The notes under the pieces are model-generated. The model did no database searches, was not told where the DNA came from, and was given only the letters and a program-made list of their open reading frames with translations. Shown here piece by piece: positions 27,745 through 38,016 of a stretch of DNA of 64,000 bases (positions within the stretch are counted from its first letter, which is position 1; each line of letters starts with the position of its first letter). The stretch comes from Acinetobacter calcoaceticus DSM 30006 = CIP 81.8. Lineage in GTDB: Bacteria > Pseudomonadota > Gammaproteobacteria > Pseudomonadales > Moraxellaceae. A program made the position numbers and the translations under genes. The stretch is from the NCBI RefSeq assembly GCF_000368965.1, contig NZ_KB849779.1, forward strand, positions 124,001-188,000. The letters are read 5' to 3'.

Positions 27745-29154
27745 TTAACGTTTAAACTTTTTCTCAGCTTTTTTGAATTTCTGTATATAACGACGTTTAC
27801 GTGCCGCAACGCGCTCATCCACTTGTGACTTACGTCCTTCAAATGGGTTTTCCGACGTTTTAAAATCGACACGTACTGGCGTTCCTTCCAGTTTGTAAAC
27901 TTTGCGGAACACATTCTCAAGGTAACGACGATAATCCGCTGGGGTTTTGTCGACTTTATTACCGTGAATTACGATCGTTGGTGGATTTTGTCCACCCATA
28001 TGCGCATAACGCATTTTAATACGTTTGCCACCCACCATTGGCGGTTGATGTGCATCAGTCGCATCATTTAAGATTTGGGTTAATTTCGCAGGTGAAACTT
28101 TTAAATGTGATGAATCATAAGCACGATGGATGGTTGGGTACATTTCCCCTACGCCAGTGCCATGCAATGCCGAGATTAAATGGACTTTCGCCCAAGGAAT
28201 AAAGTCAAAACGACGATCAACATCCAACTTACACTGTTTACGATCGTATTCGGTCATGTTGTCCCATTTGTTAATGGCGATCACCATGGCACGACCAGCT
28301 TCAAGTGCATAACCAATCAAATGTAAATCTTGTTCTACTACGCCTTCACGGGCATCCAACACCACCACAATCACATGTGCATCTTTAATGGCTTGTAGTG
28401 TTTTCACAATTGAGAATTTCTCAATCATTTCATCAACTTTACCTTTACGACGCACACCTGCTGTATCAATTAATGTGTACTGACGACCATCACGTTCAAA
28501 TGGGATATAAATAGAGTCGCGAGTTGTACCAGGTTGGTCAAATGCCACTACACGGTCTTCGCCTAGCAAACGATTGACCAAAGTCGATTTACCCACATTT
28601 GGACGACCAATAATCGCTAAACGCAAACCTGTTGCTTTGTCATGCTCTTCTGGATTTTCATCTTCAGGTACGTCTACCAAGACATCCTCAAGCATTTGCT
28701 GTACACCACGTCCATGGCTTGCAGCAACTTGTAAGGGTTCACCCATACCAAGTTTGTAGAACTCAACCAACGCAGCTTCTGCATGAACACCATCAACTTT
28801 ATTGGCAACCAAGTAAACTTTTTTACCTAAAGTACGTAGTTCACGGGCAATTTGTTCGTCCGAAGCCAATAAGCCAGCACGCGCATCAACCACAAAAATG
28901 ATGATATCTGCTTCATTGATCGCTGTTTTTGACTGCTCAGCCATGTAGTTATCAATACCGCCTTCATTTTCACCAATACCGCCAGTATCAACAACAATGA
29001 AAGACTTATTCTGATAAGTCGCATCACCATATTTACGGTCACGAGTCAGGCCCGCGAAGTCGGCTACAAGTGCATCACGACTCTTGGTAATCTGGTTAAA
29101 TAACGTTGATTTTCCGACATTCGGACGACCAATGAGCGCAATAACGGGTTTCAT
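27745..29154 (-). CDS. der: Ribosome biogenesis GTPase Der (EngA)
   Basis: Der is a double GTPase needed for 50S subunit assembly. The 469-residue protein shows two P-loops, [10 protein letters not shown], near residues 8 and 183, each with DTGG/DTAG and NKxD motifs (ANKVDG, INKWDN), and a C-terminal KH-like domain with basic tail [18 protein letters not shown]. The order yfgM-bamB-der is the same as in E. coli. Confidence 0.96.
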   Translation of the reverse strand: MKPVIALIGRPNVGKSTLFNQITKSRDALVADFAGLTRDRKYGDATYQNKSFIVVDTGGIGENEGGIDNYMAEQSKTAINEADIIIFVVDARAGLLASDEQIARELRTLGKKVYLVANKVDGVHAEAALVEFYKLGMGEPLQVAASHGRGVQQMLEDVLVDVPEDENPEEHDKATGLRLAIIGRPNVGKSTLVNRLLGEDRVVAFDQPGTTRDSIYIPFERDGRQYTLIDTAGVRRKGKVDEMIEKFSIVKTLQAIKDAHVIVVVLDAREGVVEQDLHLIGYALEAGRAMVIAINKWDNMTEYDRKQCKLDVDRRFDFIPWAKVHLISALHGTGVGEMYPTIHRAYDSSHLKVSPAKLTQILNDATDAHQPPMVGGKRIKMRYAHMGGQNPPTIVIHGNKVDKTPADYRRYLENVFRKVYKLEGTPVRVDFKTSENPFEGRKSQVDERVAARKRRYIQKFKKAEKKFKR

Positions 29155-29245
29155 ACAATAACCTTAATTCAAGACCAGCCATATCTCATGGCATGAGCAT
29201 TAAAAACAGTACAGGAGATATATTTTAAGGTCAGAGATGACCATA

Positions 29246-29288
29246 ATAAAAGACGGGGCTTTGAACCGATTTAATTCAAACACCCCGA
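29246..29288 (-). terminator. Possible terminator after bamB
   Basis: On the minus strand CGGGG...TTTGAA pairs with TTCAAA...CCCCG around a short loop and is followed by TCTTTTATT. The stem has internal mismatches, so read-through into der is plausible. Confidence 0.5.
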
Positions 29289-29341
29289 TATTTTTAACAG
29301 CGTAATTTGTTAAGCGCTTATTTTAGCACAAGCGAACGAAA

Positions 29342-30487
29342 TTAACGATTCTGCCAAATACTTAAATCACCTTTTCTGGTCGAAACATAAAGTTGGTTCT
29401 CGATAACACGTAATGTATTAACTTCACCACTTGTTTTTGAACGACCAATTAATTTACCCGTTGCTGGTTCAACAAGATGCAATACGCCATCTAAATCACC
29501 TACAACAAGATCTTGTCCTAGCACAACCGGATTACTTAAATGGCGGTTTAACAAACTATCATTTTCCCAGATTTTTTCACCAGACCCTAAATCGTAAGCT
29601 GTCAACTTACCATCTGTTGAAGAGACAAATACTTTATTGTCATAAACTTCTGGACGTTTGCTACTGCTTGAATCTTCACTCCAAACTACACGTTGAGAAG
29701 CAAGATCGGTTACAGTCACTTGACCTTGGAAACTGGTCGTTACCATAAACTGTCCAGCTACAGTAGGATCACCTTCGATATCGACTAAACGTTGAATATC
29801 AGAACGACCTTCGCTTACTGCAACACGACGTTGGAAACGTGGAATACCACTAATAGTATCAATTGCATAAACATACGCATTCGCAGATGCAATTAATACA
29901 GTACGAGGATCAAGGCTCACTGGTGATGCCTGACCACGCAAACTAAATTGGACATTTGGTAATTTATAAGCCCAAACTTGTTGACCTGAAGTAGCATCAT
30001 GCGCAAATACAGTACCATCATTCGCAACGGTAATAACGCGTCCAGATTGAACCAATGACGGGCTTAACAATGCGCCCGATAACTGTGCAGTCCACTTCTG
30101 TTCGCCTGTTGCCTGATCTAGTGCAAAGAGTTGCCCTTTACTATTACCAACAACAACAATTCCTTCAGCAGCTTCAACACCAGAGCTCAAGCCTAATTTG
30201 CTGACTTTCTTCTCCCAAATACGTTGTTTACCACGATATGCAGCTACTTCGCCTTTTGGATCAAGCGTGAAAACCACACCATCGCTTGCATCAAGTTGCA
30301 AACGTAATGGATCAGCCTTATCAGAGGAAGAAACACTACGCGAAAACACTGGCGTTAAGGTCTTTTTCGACTCGGTCAATTTCGGTAGTGGATTAGGTTT
30401 AACTTCTTTTACTTTATTACTCGAACATCCCACCAGTACAGCCGATGCGATTGCAATTGCCAAAGGCAGTTTGAATTTATGATTCAT
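29342..30487 (-). CDS. bamB: Outer membrane protein assembly factor BamB
   Basis: BamB is the beta-propeller lipoprotein of the BAM complex that inserts beta-barrel proteins. The 381-residue product has a signal ending LVGC (Cys21), then PQQ-type WD-like blades with repeated LDQATGEQKW / HDATSGQQVW / YDLGSGEKIW motifs. Its ATG overlaps the yfgM-like stop (TAATG). Length and context are as in E. coli. Confidence 0.94.
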   Translation of the reverse strand: MNHKFKLPLAIAIASAVLVGCSSNKVKEVKPNPLPKLTESKKTLTPVFSRSVSSSDKADPLRLQLDASDGVVFTLDPKGEVAAYRGKQRIWEKKVSKLGLSSGVEAAEGIVVVGNSKGQLFALDQATGEQKWTAQLSGALLSPSLVQSGRVITVANDGTVFAHDATSGQQVWAYKLPNVQFSLRGQASPVSLDPRTVLIASANAYVYAIDTISGIPRFQRRVAVSEGRSDIQRLVDIEGDPTVAGQFMVTTSFQGQVTVTDLASQRVVWSEDSSSSKRPEVYDNKVFVSSTDGKLTAYDLGSGEKIWENDSLLNRHLSNPVVLGQDLVVGDLDGVLHLVEPATGKLIGRSKTSGEVNTLRVIENQLYVSTRKGDLSIWQNR

Positions 30488-31185
30488 TAAGACTCTTCCA
30501 CCTGTGTTTCCAAAATTGGGCGCTCAATCTGTGGATCTTCAACTAAAACGCCAACACTTTCGAGTTTAATTTGTAAAATTTGTCGCTCTTGTTTACGTTC
30601 TAGTAACGAATTCCAGGCTGCCTGATACGCTTTTTTAGCAGAATCAACATCTTTCTTAGCAACAAAGATATCACCACGTAACTCTTCTACTGTTGCTTTA
30701 AATGCTGGATCGACGTTACCAGACAAGGTTTTTAGTGCTTCATCATATTTATTTTGCGCTAATTGTGCATCTGCTAAACGCAATTTTACAACTTGAATCA
30801 AACCTTCATCTTTTACTTTTGAATTTTCAACTTTCTTTAATGCTTTTTCAGCAGCAGCATAGTCCTGTTTTTCATAGGCTAATTTTGCTAATACAAACTG
30901 AGTCTGTATTGCCTGAACAGAGTCGATATCATCTTTTACAATTTTATCTGCCGACGCAGTTACCGAACTTAAGGCATTAGGATTATCAGCACTTGCATTT
31001 GCCTCATCCATTAACTGCTGTACTTTTGCAGTTTCTACTTGGCTAGTTGCCAGATTCTTTTTTTGCCAGTATGTCCACCCAAAAAAGGCAATCAACGCAA
31101 TGAGAATTCCGCTAATCATGGCAGAACCATATTTTTTGGCGAACGACTTTAAGCTGTCGAATTGTTCTTCATCACCTACGCTCAT
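30487..31185 (-). CDS. YfgM-like tetratricopeptide repeat protein (SecYEG ancillary subunit)
   Basis: The 232-residue protein has a short cytoplasmic N-terminus, one membrane helix (about residues 23-42) and a periplasmic, Lys/Ala-rich helical repeat domain with TPR-like motifs. In E. coli YfgM associates with SecYEG and PpiD and links to periplasmic chaperones. It lies between hisS and bamB, the expected place. Confidence 0.88.
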   Translation of the reverse strand: MSVGDEEQFDSLKSFAKKYGSAMISGILIALIAFFGWTYWQKKNLATSQVETAKVQQLMDEANASADNPNALSSVTASADKIVKDDIDSVQAIQTQFVLAKLAYEKQDYAAAEKALKKVENSKVKDEGLIQVVKLRLADAQLAQNKYDEALKTLSGNVDPAFKATVEELRGDIFVAKKDVDSAKKAYQAAWNSLLERKQERQILQIKLESVGVLVEDPQIERPILETQVEES

Positions 31186-31213
31186 GTGATTGTCCTTTTC
31201 CAGATGTTTCAGT

Positions 31214-32506
31214 TTATTTTGTAAATTTTTGGATTAAAAATGGTACGAGGTCAGCAATTGCGACTTGTGACTGTTCAGCTGTTGCTAGTTCTTTTACTGC
31301 AAGCTGCTGTGCATCCCACTCTCGTTCCCCTAAAATCAAAGCAAAGAGTGCTCCAGCCTGATCAGCTTTTTTCATCTGGCTTTTCATGCTGCCTTGCGAA
31401 CCTGTTTTGATTCGAATACTGCTATTTGCAGCTTCTAACTGGTCACGTAATTGTTCCGCTAAAATCAAAGCTTTGGTTTGATAAGCAGGCTCTGCAACCA
31501 AAAAGACTTCACAATCACGAATAACTTCGGCCTGTTCAACTTGCTCAAGTAGAAGCAATAAACGCTCCATACCCATAGCAAAACCAACAGCTGGTACTGA
31601 TTGATCTGGCTTACCTTTTAACTGGCCAACTAAACCGTCGTAGCGTCCACCAGCACATACTGTACCTTGTGAACCAAGTGCCGTAGTCGTCCATTCAAAA
31701 ACAGTCTTGTTGTAATAATCCAGACCACGCACTAACTTCTGGTTAATTACAAACTGGATACCAGCAGCAGTCAAATAATCTTGTAACTGCTTAAAATGAT
31801 CCAAACTATCTTCTTTTAAGAAATCATGCAATTTCGGTGCATTTTCCAGAATTTTCTGGGTAGATTCAATTTTAGAATCTAAAATGCGTAACGGGTTTGT
31901 TGTTAAGCGACGCTGAGAATCTTCATCCAACGCATCTTTATGCTCGTTTAAAAAAGCAACCAATGCATTGCGGTATTCAGTACGCTCATCAGCCTCACCT
32001 AAAGTATTCAACTCAAGTTGAACCTTATCGGCAACACCCATACGTTTCCATAAACGTGCAGTCAACAAAATCAATTCGGCATCAATATCGGGTGTTGCCA
32101 CGCCAAAAGTTTCCACGCCAAACTGGTGAAACTGACGGTAACGGCCTTTTTGTGGTTTTTCATAGCGGAACATAGGTCCCATATACCACACACGCGGTGT
32201 AGCACCACGCAACAAATTATGTTCAAGCATAGCGCGAACACAACCTGCCGTACCCTCTGGACGTAAGGTTAACGACTCAGGTGGATTACCTTTGTCAAAA
32301 AAGGTATACATTTCTTTTTCAACAATATCGGTTGCATCACCAATAGTACGTTTAAACAATCCCGTTTGTTCAATAATCGGCAAACGAATTTGTTGATAAC
32401 CATAAGCATCCATTAAAGATGCTAAATATTGCTCGAGACGTCTCCACGCTACTGTTTGCGTTGGCAAGACGTCATTAAAACCTTTGATTGCGACAATTGA
32501 ACTCAT
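31214..32506 (-). CDS. hisS: Histidine--tRNA ligase
   Basis: A class II synthetase of 430 residues. Motif 2 is in [15 protein letters not shown], and the His-specific [12 protein letters not shown] motif is present; the C-terminal anticodon-binding domain contains [21 protein letters not shown]. Its ATG overlaps the ispG stop by four bases. Confidence 0.96.
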   Translation of the reverse strand: MSSIVAIKGFNDVLPTQTVAWRRLEQYLASLMDAYGYQQIRLPIIEQTGLFKRTIGDATDIVEKEMYTFFDKGNPPESLTLRPEGTAGCVRAMLEHNLLRGATPRVWYMGPMFRYEKPQKGRYRQFHQFGVETFGVATPDIDAELILLTARLWKRMGVADKVQLELNTLGEADERTEYRNALVAFLNEHKDALDEDSQRRLTTNPLRILDSKIESTQKILENAPKLHDFLKEDSLDHFKQLQDYLTAAGIQFVINQKLVRGLDYYNKTVFEWTTTALGSQGTVCAGGRYDGLVGQLKGKPDQSVPAVGFAMGMERLLLLLEQVEQAEVIRDCEVFLVAEPAYQTKALILAEQLRDQLEAANSSIRIKTGSQGSMKSQMKKADQAGALFALILGEREWDAQQLAVKELATAEQSQVAIADLVPFLIQKFTK

Positions 32507-33618
32507 GATGAACTACGAATAATTTCTTTAGATTTAGCTTCTTCAAGCTCTTGGACACGTTGACGAACCATTGTTTCGATTTCATCAACCAATTGATCGG
32601 TATCGATTAAATGGCTTTTTTCACCATTACGATAAACCAGTGAGCGAGGCGCAGCCCCAACAACCCCGATATCGGCTTCTTTTGCTTCACCCGGGCCATT
32701 TACCTTACAACCAATCACAGACACATCCATTGGAGTACGAATATCTTCTAAACGCTCCTCCAAAGCTTGCATCACTTGAATAACGTTAAATTCTTGGCGC
32801 GAACAACTCGGACAAGCAATAAAGTTAATCCCGTTAGAGCGAAGTCCTAATGATTTTAAGATATCAAAACCAATCTTGATTTCATCTTCTGGTTCGGCAG
32901 CAAGCGAAATACGCATCGTATCGCCAATACCTTCCATCAATAATCCGCCAAGGGCAATCGCTGATTTCACAGTACCAGTACGGTAAATACCTGCTTCAGT
33001 TACACCAAGATGTAATGGATTATCGATTTGTTTTGAAAGTAAACGATAAGCATCCATTGTTAAAAATACATTAGATGCTTTTACGCTGACTTTAAATTCA
33101 TGGAAATTGAGTCGATCTAAAATATCAATATGGCGTAATGCAGACTCAAGCAGTGCTTCACCTGTAGGTTCGCCATATTTTTTTTGTAAATCTTTTTCTA
33201 AAGAACCACCATTGACGCCAATACGCATTGAAATGCCATGATGACGTGCAGCAGCAACGACTTCACGAACTTTCTGGTCGGACCCGATATTCCCCGGATT
33301 AATGCGTAAACAGTCTGCACCATAATCTGCAACTGCTAAGGCAATTCTATGGTCAAAATGAATATCGGCAACTAATGGTACTGAAACGCGCTTACGAATT
33401 GCGCCAAATGCTTCAGCAGCCTCCATAGATGGGACCGAAACACGCATAATATCAGCACCTGCTTCAGCGCAACGTTCAATCTGAGCAACGGTTGCATCGA
33501 CATCGCAAGTTTCAGTGTTTGTCATACTTTGCACGCTAATAGGTGCATCGCCACCGACATACACCGACCCAACACGGATTTTACGTGTTGGTCGACGTTT
33601 AATTGGGTTCTCTATCAT
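32503..33618 (-). CDS. ispG: 4-hydroxy-3-methylbut-2-en-1-yl diphosphate synthase
   Basis: IspG makes HMBPP in the methylerythritol pathway with a 4Fe-4S cluster. The 371-residue protein has the TIM-barrel region and the cluster ligands in ACPSCSR and [12 protein letters not shown] use the ATG at 33618, which gives [17 protein letters not shown]; a TTG four codons earlier has no better ribosome binding site. It sits between the rodZ-like gene and hisS, as in E. coli. Confidence 0.95.
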   Translation of the reverse strand: MIENPIKRRPTRKIRVGSVYVGGDAPISVQSMTNTETCDVDATVAQIERCAEAGADIMRVSVPSMEAAEAFGAIRKRVSVPLVADIHFDHRIALAVADYGADCLRINPGNIGSDQKVREVVAAARHHGISMRIGVNGGSLEKDLQKKYGEPTGEALLESALRHIDILDRLNFHEFKVSVKASNVFLTMDAYRLLSKQIDNPLHLGVTEAGIYRTGTVKSAIALGGLLMEGIGDTMRISLAAEPEDEIKIGFDILKSLGLRSNGINFIACPSCSRQEFNVIQVMQALEERLEDIRTPMDVSVIGCKVNGPGEAKEADIGVVGAAPRSLVYRNGEKSHLIDTDQLVDEIETMVRQRVQELEEAKSKEIIRSSS

Positions 33619-33639
33619 TGTATCGCTCAACTCATGGTA

Positions 33640-34431
33640 TTAGCGGGATAAACGGAATTCAGCTTTACCGTTTACCGTATATGGAGACAATGAAATCTGT
33701 TCTTGGTTTAAACTTAATGACACAGCAGTTGCATCATCAAGACGAATCTGAAATGGAGACTCACCATTTAAATTTAAAATTGATGACTGACGACCTGTCG
33801 CCAAAACTTTACCTGTTGCATCAACAATATGAACAGAAGTTGGTCGGTTAAAGTTTAGCACCAATTGATCACCCACTGTTGAAGTGGCATTTCCTTTCAT
33901 AGGTAAAACTTCAACATTAGATTGATTTGCTTTAGGTAAATCAGCATCTTCTTTCTTTGAAGTCCATTTTTGAATACCCATAACAATCAATGACACAACA
34001 GCAATAACCAAAATTGCAAGCAGTGCACGCTTCAACCATTTCTTATTACGGTCACTATTAGAACCTGGGAGTTTACCCATGATTTTAATTGGTGAGTTAT
34101 TTAAAGCATGGTTCGGTAAAAGCCCGGTATCATTTGCATAAATCTCATCAAAGCGCTGAATAATTGCCGTCGCATCTGTATTTAGATATTTTGCATATGA
34201 ACGGTAATAACCCTTGATAAAAGTCGCTTCTGGCAATGACTTATAATCATCTTGCTCTAAAGCGGTTAGAGTTTTGACCGGCATGTTTAGATCTGAAGAA
34301 ACTTGCCCTAACTCTTTATTCTGAGCAACTCGAATTTGACGTAAATACTCACCAGGACGTTGAATATTTCCTAAAGCAGAAGTCGGTAAGCTTGAGCCAG
34401 TTGGCTGCTGTGAATTAGGATTTATTTCCAT
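33640..34431 (-). CDS. rodZ: RodZ-like helix-turn-helix membrane protein
   Basis: The 263-residue protein has an N-terminal Cro/XRE-type helix-turn-helix (GEYLRQIRVAQNKELGQVSS onward), a basic stretch before one membrane helix (about 136-152), and a C-terminal periplasmic domain of the DUF4115 type. RodZ links MreB to the membrane and shapes rods. Position next to ispG supports it. GAGGCCGT precedes the ATG; it overlaps pilF by 10 bases. Confidence 0.88.
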   Translation of the reverse strand: MEINPNSQQPTGSSLPTSALGNIQRPGEYLRQIRVAQNKELGQVSSDLNMPVKTLTALEQDDYKSLPEATFIKGYYRSYAKYLNTDATAIIQRFDEIYANDTGLLPNHALNNSPIKIMGKLPGSNSDRNKKWLKRALLAILVIAVVSLIVMGIQKWTSKKEDADLPKANQSNVEVLPMKGNATSTVGDQLVLNFNRPTSVHIVDATGKVLATGRQSSILNLNGESPFQIRLDDATAVSLSLNQEQISLSPYTVNGKAEFRLSR

Positions 34432-35222
34432 ACGGCCTCAGTACTATACTGTAATTGCAAATAACGTTGATATTCTGGACTTTCTGGGAACAAGGCACGT
34501 AATTGGTTTACTAACACTTGCATTCCCATTTTATCCGCATTGGCTCGAGCCACTCTTACACCAATCCAAAGTGCTCTTGCACCCTGATTTTTCTGCCCCA
34601 CTGTACGAACATATTGCTCATACATTTGTGTAGCAGCCGGAATCTGCTGCTGCAAATAAAAAATTTCCGCTAACTCTAACATTGAAATATAAGAGTCGCG
34701 GTTAGCAAGGAGTGATTGCTTGAATGTTTTTTCAGCATTCGCAACATCACCCAATTTTAAATAAATACGCCCCAGATTTTCTAACGCCTGATAGCGTTGG
34801 TCATAACCTAATGTTGTGCCAGCAATACGGAATTGCTCGATCGCATCATTATAGCGTTCCATTTGGTATAAATAAGTACCATAGTTATTATGTGCTTGAG
34901 CATTATCTGGTTCAGATGAAATTGCTCGTTTAAAATAATGTTCTGCTTTTTCTAAGTTCGGCTTACTACCTTCTTGCTGTAGTAAAATACCCATCATCAT
35001 ATTTGCCGTTGCATCACGGCTATCTACACTTAAAGCTTGATCAAGAGCTCGCTTTGCCGAATCCAAGTCACCTGAACGGATATGTTCAGCAGCAAGTTGT
35101 GTACGCACCTTTACCGCTTTTTCTGGGTCTTTTTTTTGCGTATGCGTTGTCTGGCAACCACTTGCCAAAAGCGCAACTGCAACTCCCATACAAAATACCG
35201 TTTTTAACTTTGGAGTACTCAA
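34422..35222 (-). CDS. pilF: Type IV pilus biogenesis/stability lipoprotein PilF (PilW)
   Basis: The 266-residue protein has a lipoprotein signal ending ASGC (Cys23) and six or so TPR repeats, with motifs like AHNNYGTYLYQMERYNDAIE. PilF is the pilotin that brings the PilQ secretin to the outer membrane. The start is a TTG at 35222 with AGGGCAGG just upstream; the next ATG (35189) would remove the basic n-region of the signal, so TTG is better supported. Confidence 0.9.
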   Translation of the reverse strand: MSTPKLKTVFCMGVAVALLASGCQTTHTQKKDPEKAVKVRTQLAAEHIRSGDLDSAKRALDQALSVDSRDATANMMMGILLQQEGSKPNLEKAEHYFKRAISSEPDNAQAHNNYGTYLYQMERYNDAIEQFRIAGTTLGYDQRYQALENLGRIYLKLGDVANAEKTFKQSLLANRDSYISMLELAEIFYLQQQIPAATQMYEQYVRTVGQKNQGARALWIGVRVARANADKMGMQVLVNQLRALFPESPEYQRYLQLQYSTEAVWK

Positions 35223-35236
35223 AGCCTGCCCTCAAT

Positions 35237-36472
35237 TTATCCTTGTGTCCGCAAAATCTCTTGACGCTGTGTGACTTTTTTCTGCCACTGTTCAGCACGA
35301 CGAGTTCTATCAGCCACTTGACCGACTAACTGTCCACATGCAGCATCAATATCATCACCACGTGTTTGACGAATCGTACACACAAATCCAGCATCAGACA
35401 AAGTTTTTTGGAACGAGATAATTCGATTTCGGCTTGAGCGACCATATGGCGCATGCGGGAACGGATTAAATGGAATTAAATTAATTTTACTTGGTAAGTT
35501 TTTTAATAATTTAATCATTTGCTGTGCATGTTCAGGATGATCATTTACGCCCTCCAACATCACATACTCAATGGTCACATGTTTACGTGAACTTTCATTA
35601 CCATCTTTGGCAATATAACGCTGACATGCTGCAATCAACTGAGCCAATGGATATTTTTTATTAATTGGCACTAATTCGTTACGTAATTCATCGTTTGGCG
35701 CATTTAAAGAAATTGCTAAAGCAACATCAATGTCTTTTGCAAGTTGGTCAATTTTTGGTACAACACCTGACGTTGATAAAGTCACACGGCGCTTAGACAT
35801 GCCATAGGCAAAGTCATCAAGCATAATCTGCATTGAGCTTAATACGGCATCATAGTTGAGCAATGGCTCACCCATACCCATCATCACAACATTGGTCACT
35901 GAACGCTCGCGCTCGGCAACAGGCACTTCTTCCATATAAGAATAGTTTGCCATCCAGAGTTGTCCAATGATTTCATCTGGCGTTAGATCACGTTGGAAAC
36001 CTTGTTTACCTGTTGAACAAAATGAACAGTCCAATGCACAACCTACTTGTGACGAAATACACAAAGTTTTGCGCAAGCCTGTTTTATCTTCAGCAGGAAT
36101 TAATACCGTTTCAACCAAAGATCCTGCACCATCACCCACGCGAAAAACCCACTTACGTGTGCCATCTTTTGAATAATGACGGTGAACAACTTCAGGCGCC
36201 TTGATTTCACAAATCTGTTCAAGCTTCTCACGTAATTTTCCTGAAATATTGGTCATTTCAGCAAAATCAGTAATGAAGTATTGATGCATCCATTTCATGA
36301 CTTGTCCGGCACGAAACTTTTTCTCACCAATGTCTTCAAAGAATTTTTCTAATTCAGTACGAGACATGCCGAGTAAATTCACTTTATTTTCGGCAGCAGG
36401 GATTACCAGCGTGGACGAAGATTGCTGCTGTCCATCAAGATTTTCAGATGAAACGACCTCTGCAGAACTCAT
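35237..36472 (-). CDS. rlmN: Dual-specificity 23S rRNA/tRNA adenine-C2 methyltransferase RlmN
   Basis: RlmN methylates A2503 of 23S rRNA and A37 of some tRNAs. The 411-residue radical-SAM protein has the [14 protein letters not shown] cluster motif (Cys-x3-Cys-x2-Cys) and the late conserved [13 protein letters not shown] segment with its catalytic Cys. The first about 25 residues, Ser/Gln-rich, are an extension over the E. coli length. Confidence 0.95.
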   Translation of the reverse strand: MSSAEVVSSENLDGQQQSSSTLVIPAAENKVNLLGMSRTELEKFFEDIGEKKFRAGQVMKWMHQYFITDFAEMTNISGKLREKLEQICEIKAPEVVHRHYSKDGTRKWVFRVGDGAGSLVETVLIPAEDKTGLRKTLCISSQVGCALDCSFCSTGKQGFQRDLTPDEIIGQLWMANYSYMEEVPVAERERSVTNVVMMGMGEPLLNYDAVLSSMQIMLDDFAYGMSKRRVTLSTSGVVPKIDQLAKDIDVALAISLNAPNDELRNELVPINKKYPLAQLIAACQRYIAKDGNESSRKHVTIEYVMLEGVNDHPEHAQQMIKLLKNLPSKINLIPFNPFPHAPYGRSSRNRIISFQKTLSDAGFVCTIRQTRGDDIDAACGQLVGQVADRTRRAEQWQKKVTQRQEILRTQG

Positions 36473-36544
36473 GTGTATTTACCTAAACCATGTCAAAAAA
36501 CTGAAGATATTGTTCAAGAATCAAACAATATTCTCTTGAGAGAA

Positions 36545-36583
36545 TAAAAAAACCAGATAAGTAGTATACCACTTATCTGGTTT
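36545..36583. terminator. Terminator downstream of ndk
   Basis: AACCAGATAAGT (36551-36562) and ACTTATCTGGTT (36571-36582) form a perfect 12-base stem flanked by A and T runs, just after the ndk stop on the minus strand. Confidence 0.88.
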
Positions 36584-36595
36584 GAATGCTTTCGA

Positions 36596-37027
36596 TTAAC
36601 GAGTGCGTGGGCAGATCTCGTTGTCAGCAAAGAAGTAAGCAATTTCACGCTCTGCAGAAGCAACTGAGTCAGAACCGTGAGCAGCGTTTTCGTCGATGCT
36701 TACAGCAAAGTCAGCACGGATAGTGCCAGGAGCTGCTTCTTTAGGGTTTGTAGCGCCTAAGATTTCACGGTGTGCAAGAACTGCATTTTCGCCTTCAAGA
36801 ACAGATACTACAACTGGACCAGAAGTCATGAATGCAACTAAGTCACCAAAGAAACCACGTTCTTTATGCTCAGCATAGAAACCTTCAGCATCAGCTTGAG
36901 AAAGGTGTTTCATTTTAGTCGCAACAATTTTTAAACCCGCTTTTTCAAAACGAGCAAAAATATCACCGATGTGGTTTTTAGACACTGCATCAGGTTTTAC
37001 GATAGACAAAGTACGTTCAATAGCCAT
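36596..37027 (-). CDS. ndk: Nucleoside diphosphate kinase
   Basis: Ndk moves the gamma phosphate between nucleotides through a phospho-His. The 143-residue protein has the [13 protein letters not shown] start and the active-site His in [24 protein letters not shown] precedes the ATG. It is monocistronic with a clear terminator. Confidence 0.97.
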   Translation of the reverse strand: MAIERTLSIVKPDAVSKNHIGDIFARFEKAGLKIVATKMKHLSQADAEGFYAEHKERGFFGDLVAFMTSGPVVVSVLEGENAVLAHREILGATNPKEAAPGTIRADFAVSIDENAAHGSDSVASAEREIAYFFADNEICPRTR

Positions 37028-37073
37028 GAGTGGCTCCTTTATTTTAAGATTTAAACTTTAAAAAATTTGCCGC

Positions 37074-37079
37074 ATTATA
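37074..37079 (-). promoter_or_regulatory. -10 element of the ndk promoter
   Basis: A perfect TATAAT on the minus strand lies about 47 bases before the ndk start. The -35 region is not a good match, so only the -10 is claimed. Confidence 0.5.
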
Positions 37080-37140
37080 CCGATGTCATAGGCAATAATC
37101 AGCTTTGTATGTGTAAAAGTTGCGATTTTTTCTACTGTTT

Positions 37141-37341
37141 TTAGCGAACTTCGTCTATCCAGGCCATTTGGATCCCTTCTAGCAAACCTTCTGTCGATTT
37201 ATTTGGGTCATCATTAAAATCTGGTAAAGCACATACCCATGCATGTAAATCGGTAAAACGAATCCATTGCGGATCAACTTCTGGATGTGCTTCTGACAAT
37301 TCAATGGCAATATCAATCGTATCTGTCCAACGTAAGCCCAT
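37141..37341 (-). CDS. iscX: Fe-S cluster assembly protein IscX
   Basis: IscX is a small acidic protein (66 residues) that binds IscS and tunes iron-sulfur cluster assembly. The WTDTIDIAIELSEAHPEVDP start and the RFTDLHAWVCALPDFNDDP core are characteristic. In enterics it ends the isc operon; here it stands apart from isc genes, between ndk and a PAP2 phosphatase. Confidence 0.92.
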   Translation of the reverse strand: MGLRWTDTIDIAIELSEAHPEVDPQWIRFTDLHAWVCALPDFNDDPNKSTEGLLEGIQMAWIDEVR

Positions 37342-37440
37342 AGCGGCTCCTATCTGTTTAATCTGCTAAATCAAGAACTGTGTACTTTAGCAAATCCACA
37401 AACCTAATCGTTAGCTTAAGCTGATAAAAATTACCGATGC

Positions 37441-37992
37441 TTATAAAGCGATGTTCAATAGTGGAGCAATAAAAATAATTAAACTTGCCACAGCAGCGCC
37501 AATTAAAGCCCCTACAATCACATCACTTGGGTAATGTAGACCAAGCACCATTCGAGACAATGCTACGAGCACCATGAAAGGAAACATCGCAGCAAGCAGG
37601 ACTGGCTGGATATAGCCCAAGACAATTGTCACCATCACGGCATGAAGCGTATGGCCAGATGGAAAGCTAAAATGATCGAGTGGTCTCTCACCTAGCACAA
37701 TCACCTGATGCACCTGATAAGGACGAGGTCGCGTTGTTTTATGTTTTAAGAATTTATAGATTGCCGTCCCAACAGAACCACCCAGTAACAAGTAGATAAT
37801 TTGCAAGCTATAGGTGATGCCTTGCATCCCCCATACGATTGCCAGCATTAGATACCAAAATGGACCATCACCTACACGACTGATGATTTTAAAAAAAAGG
37901 GCAACACGTTGTGAATGAGAGAAATTGTTAAGATATAAACAGCCTCTCAAATCTAAATCGAGTATTTTTATTTTTGCATTCTTAAGTTTCAT
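37441..37992 (-). CDS. PAP2-family membrane phosphatase
   Basis: The 183-residue membrane protein has the three phosphatase motifs of the PAP2 family: KHKTTRPRP, PSGHTLHA and SRMVLGLHYPSDV, with the catalytic His residues in the last two. Such enzymes dephosphorylate lipid phosphates such as phosphatidic acid or undecaprenyl diphosphate. The start at 37992 has AGGAG seven bases upstream; an ATG two codons earlier has it one base away. It follows the glycosyltransferase gene by 24 bases, so both may act on one lipid. Confidence 0.87.
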   Translation of the reverse strand: MKLKNAKIKILDLDLRGCLYLNNFSHSQRVALFFKIISRVGDGPFWYLMLAIVWGMQGITYSLQIIYLLLGGSVGTAIYKFLKHKTTRPRPYQVHQVIVLGERPLDHFSFPSGHTLHAVMVTIVLGYIQPVLLAAMFPFMVLVALSRMVLGLHYPSDVIVGALIGAAVASLIIFIAPLLNIAL

Positions 37993-38016
37993 GGTCATTC
38001 TCCTATTTTAGGATAC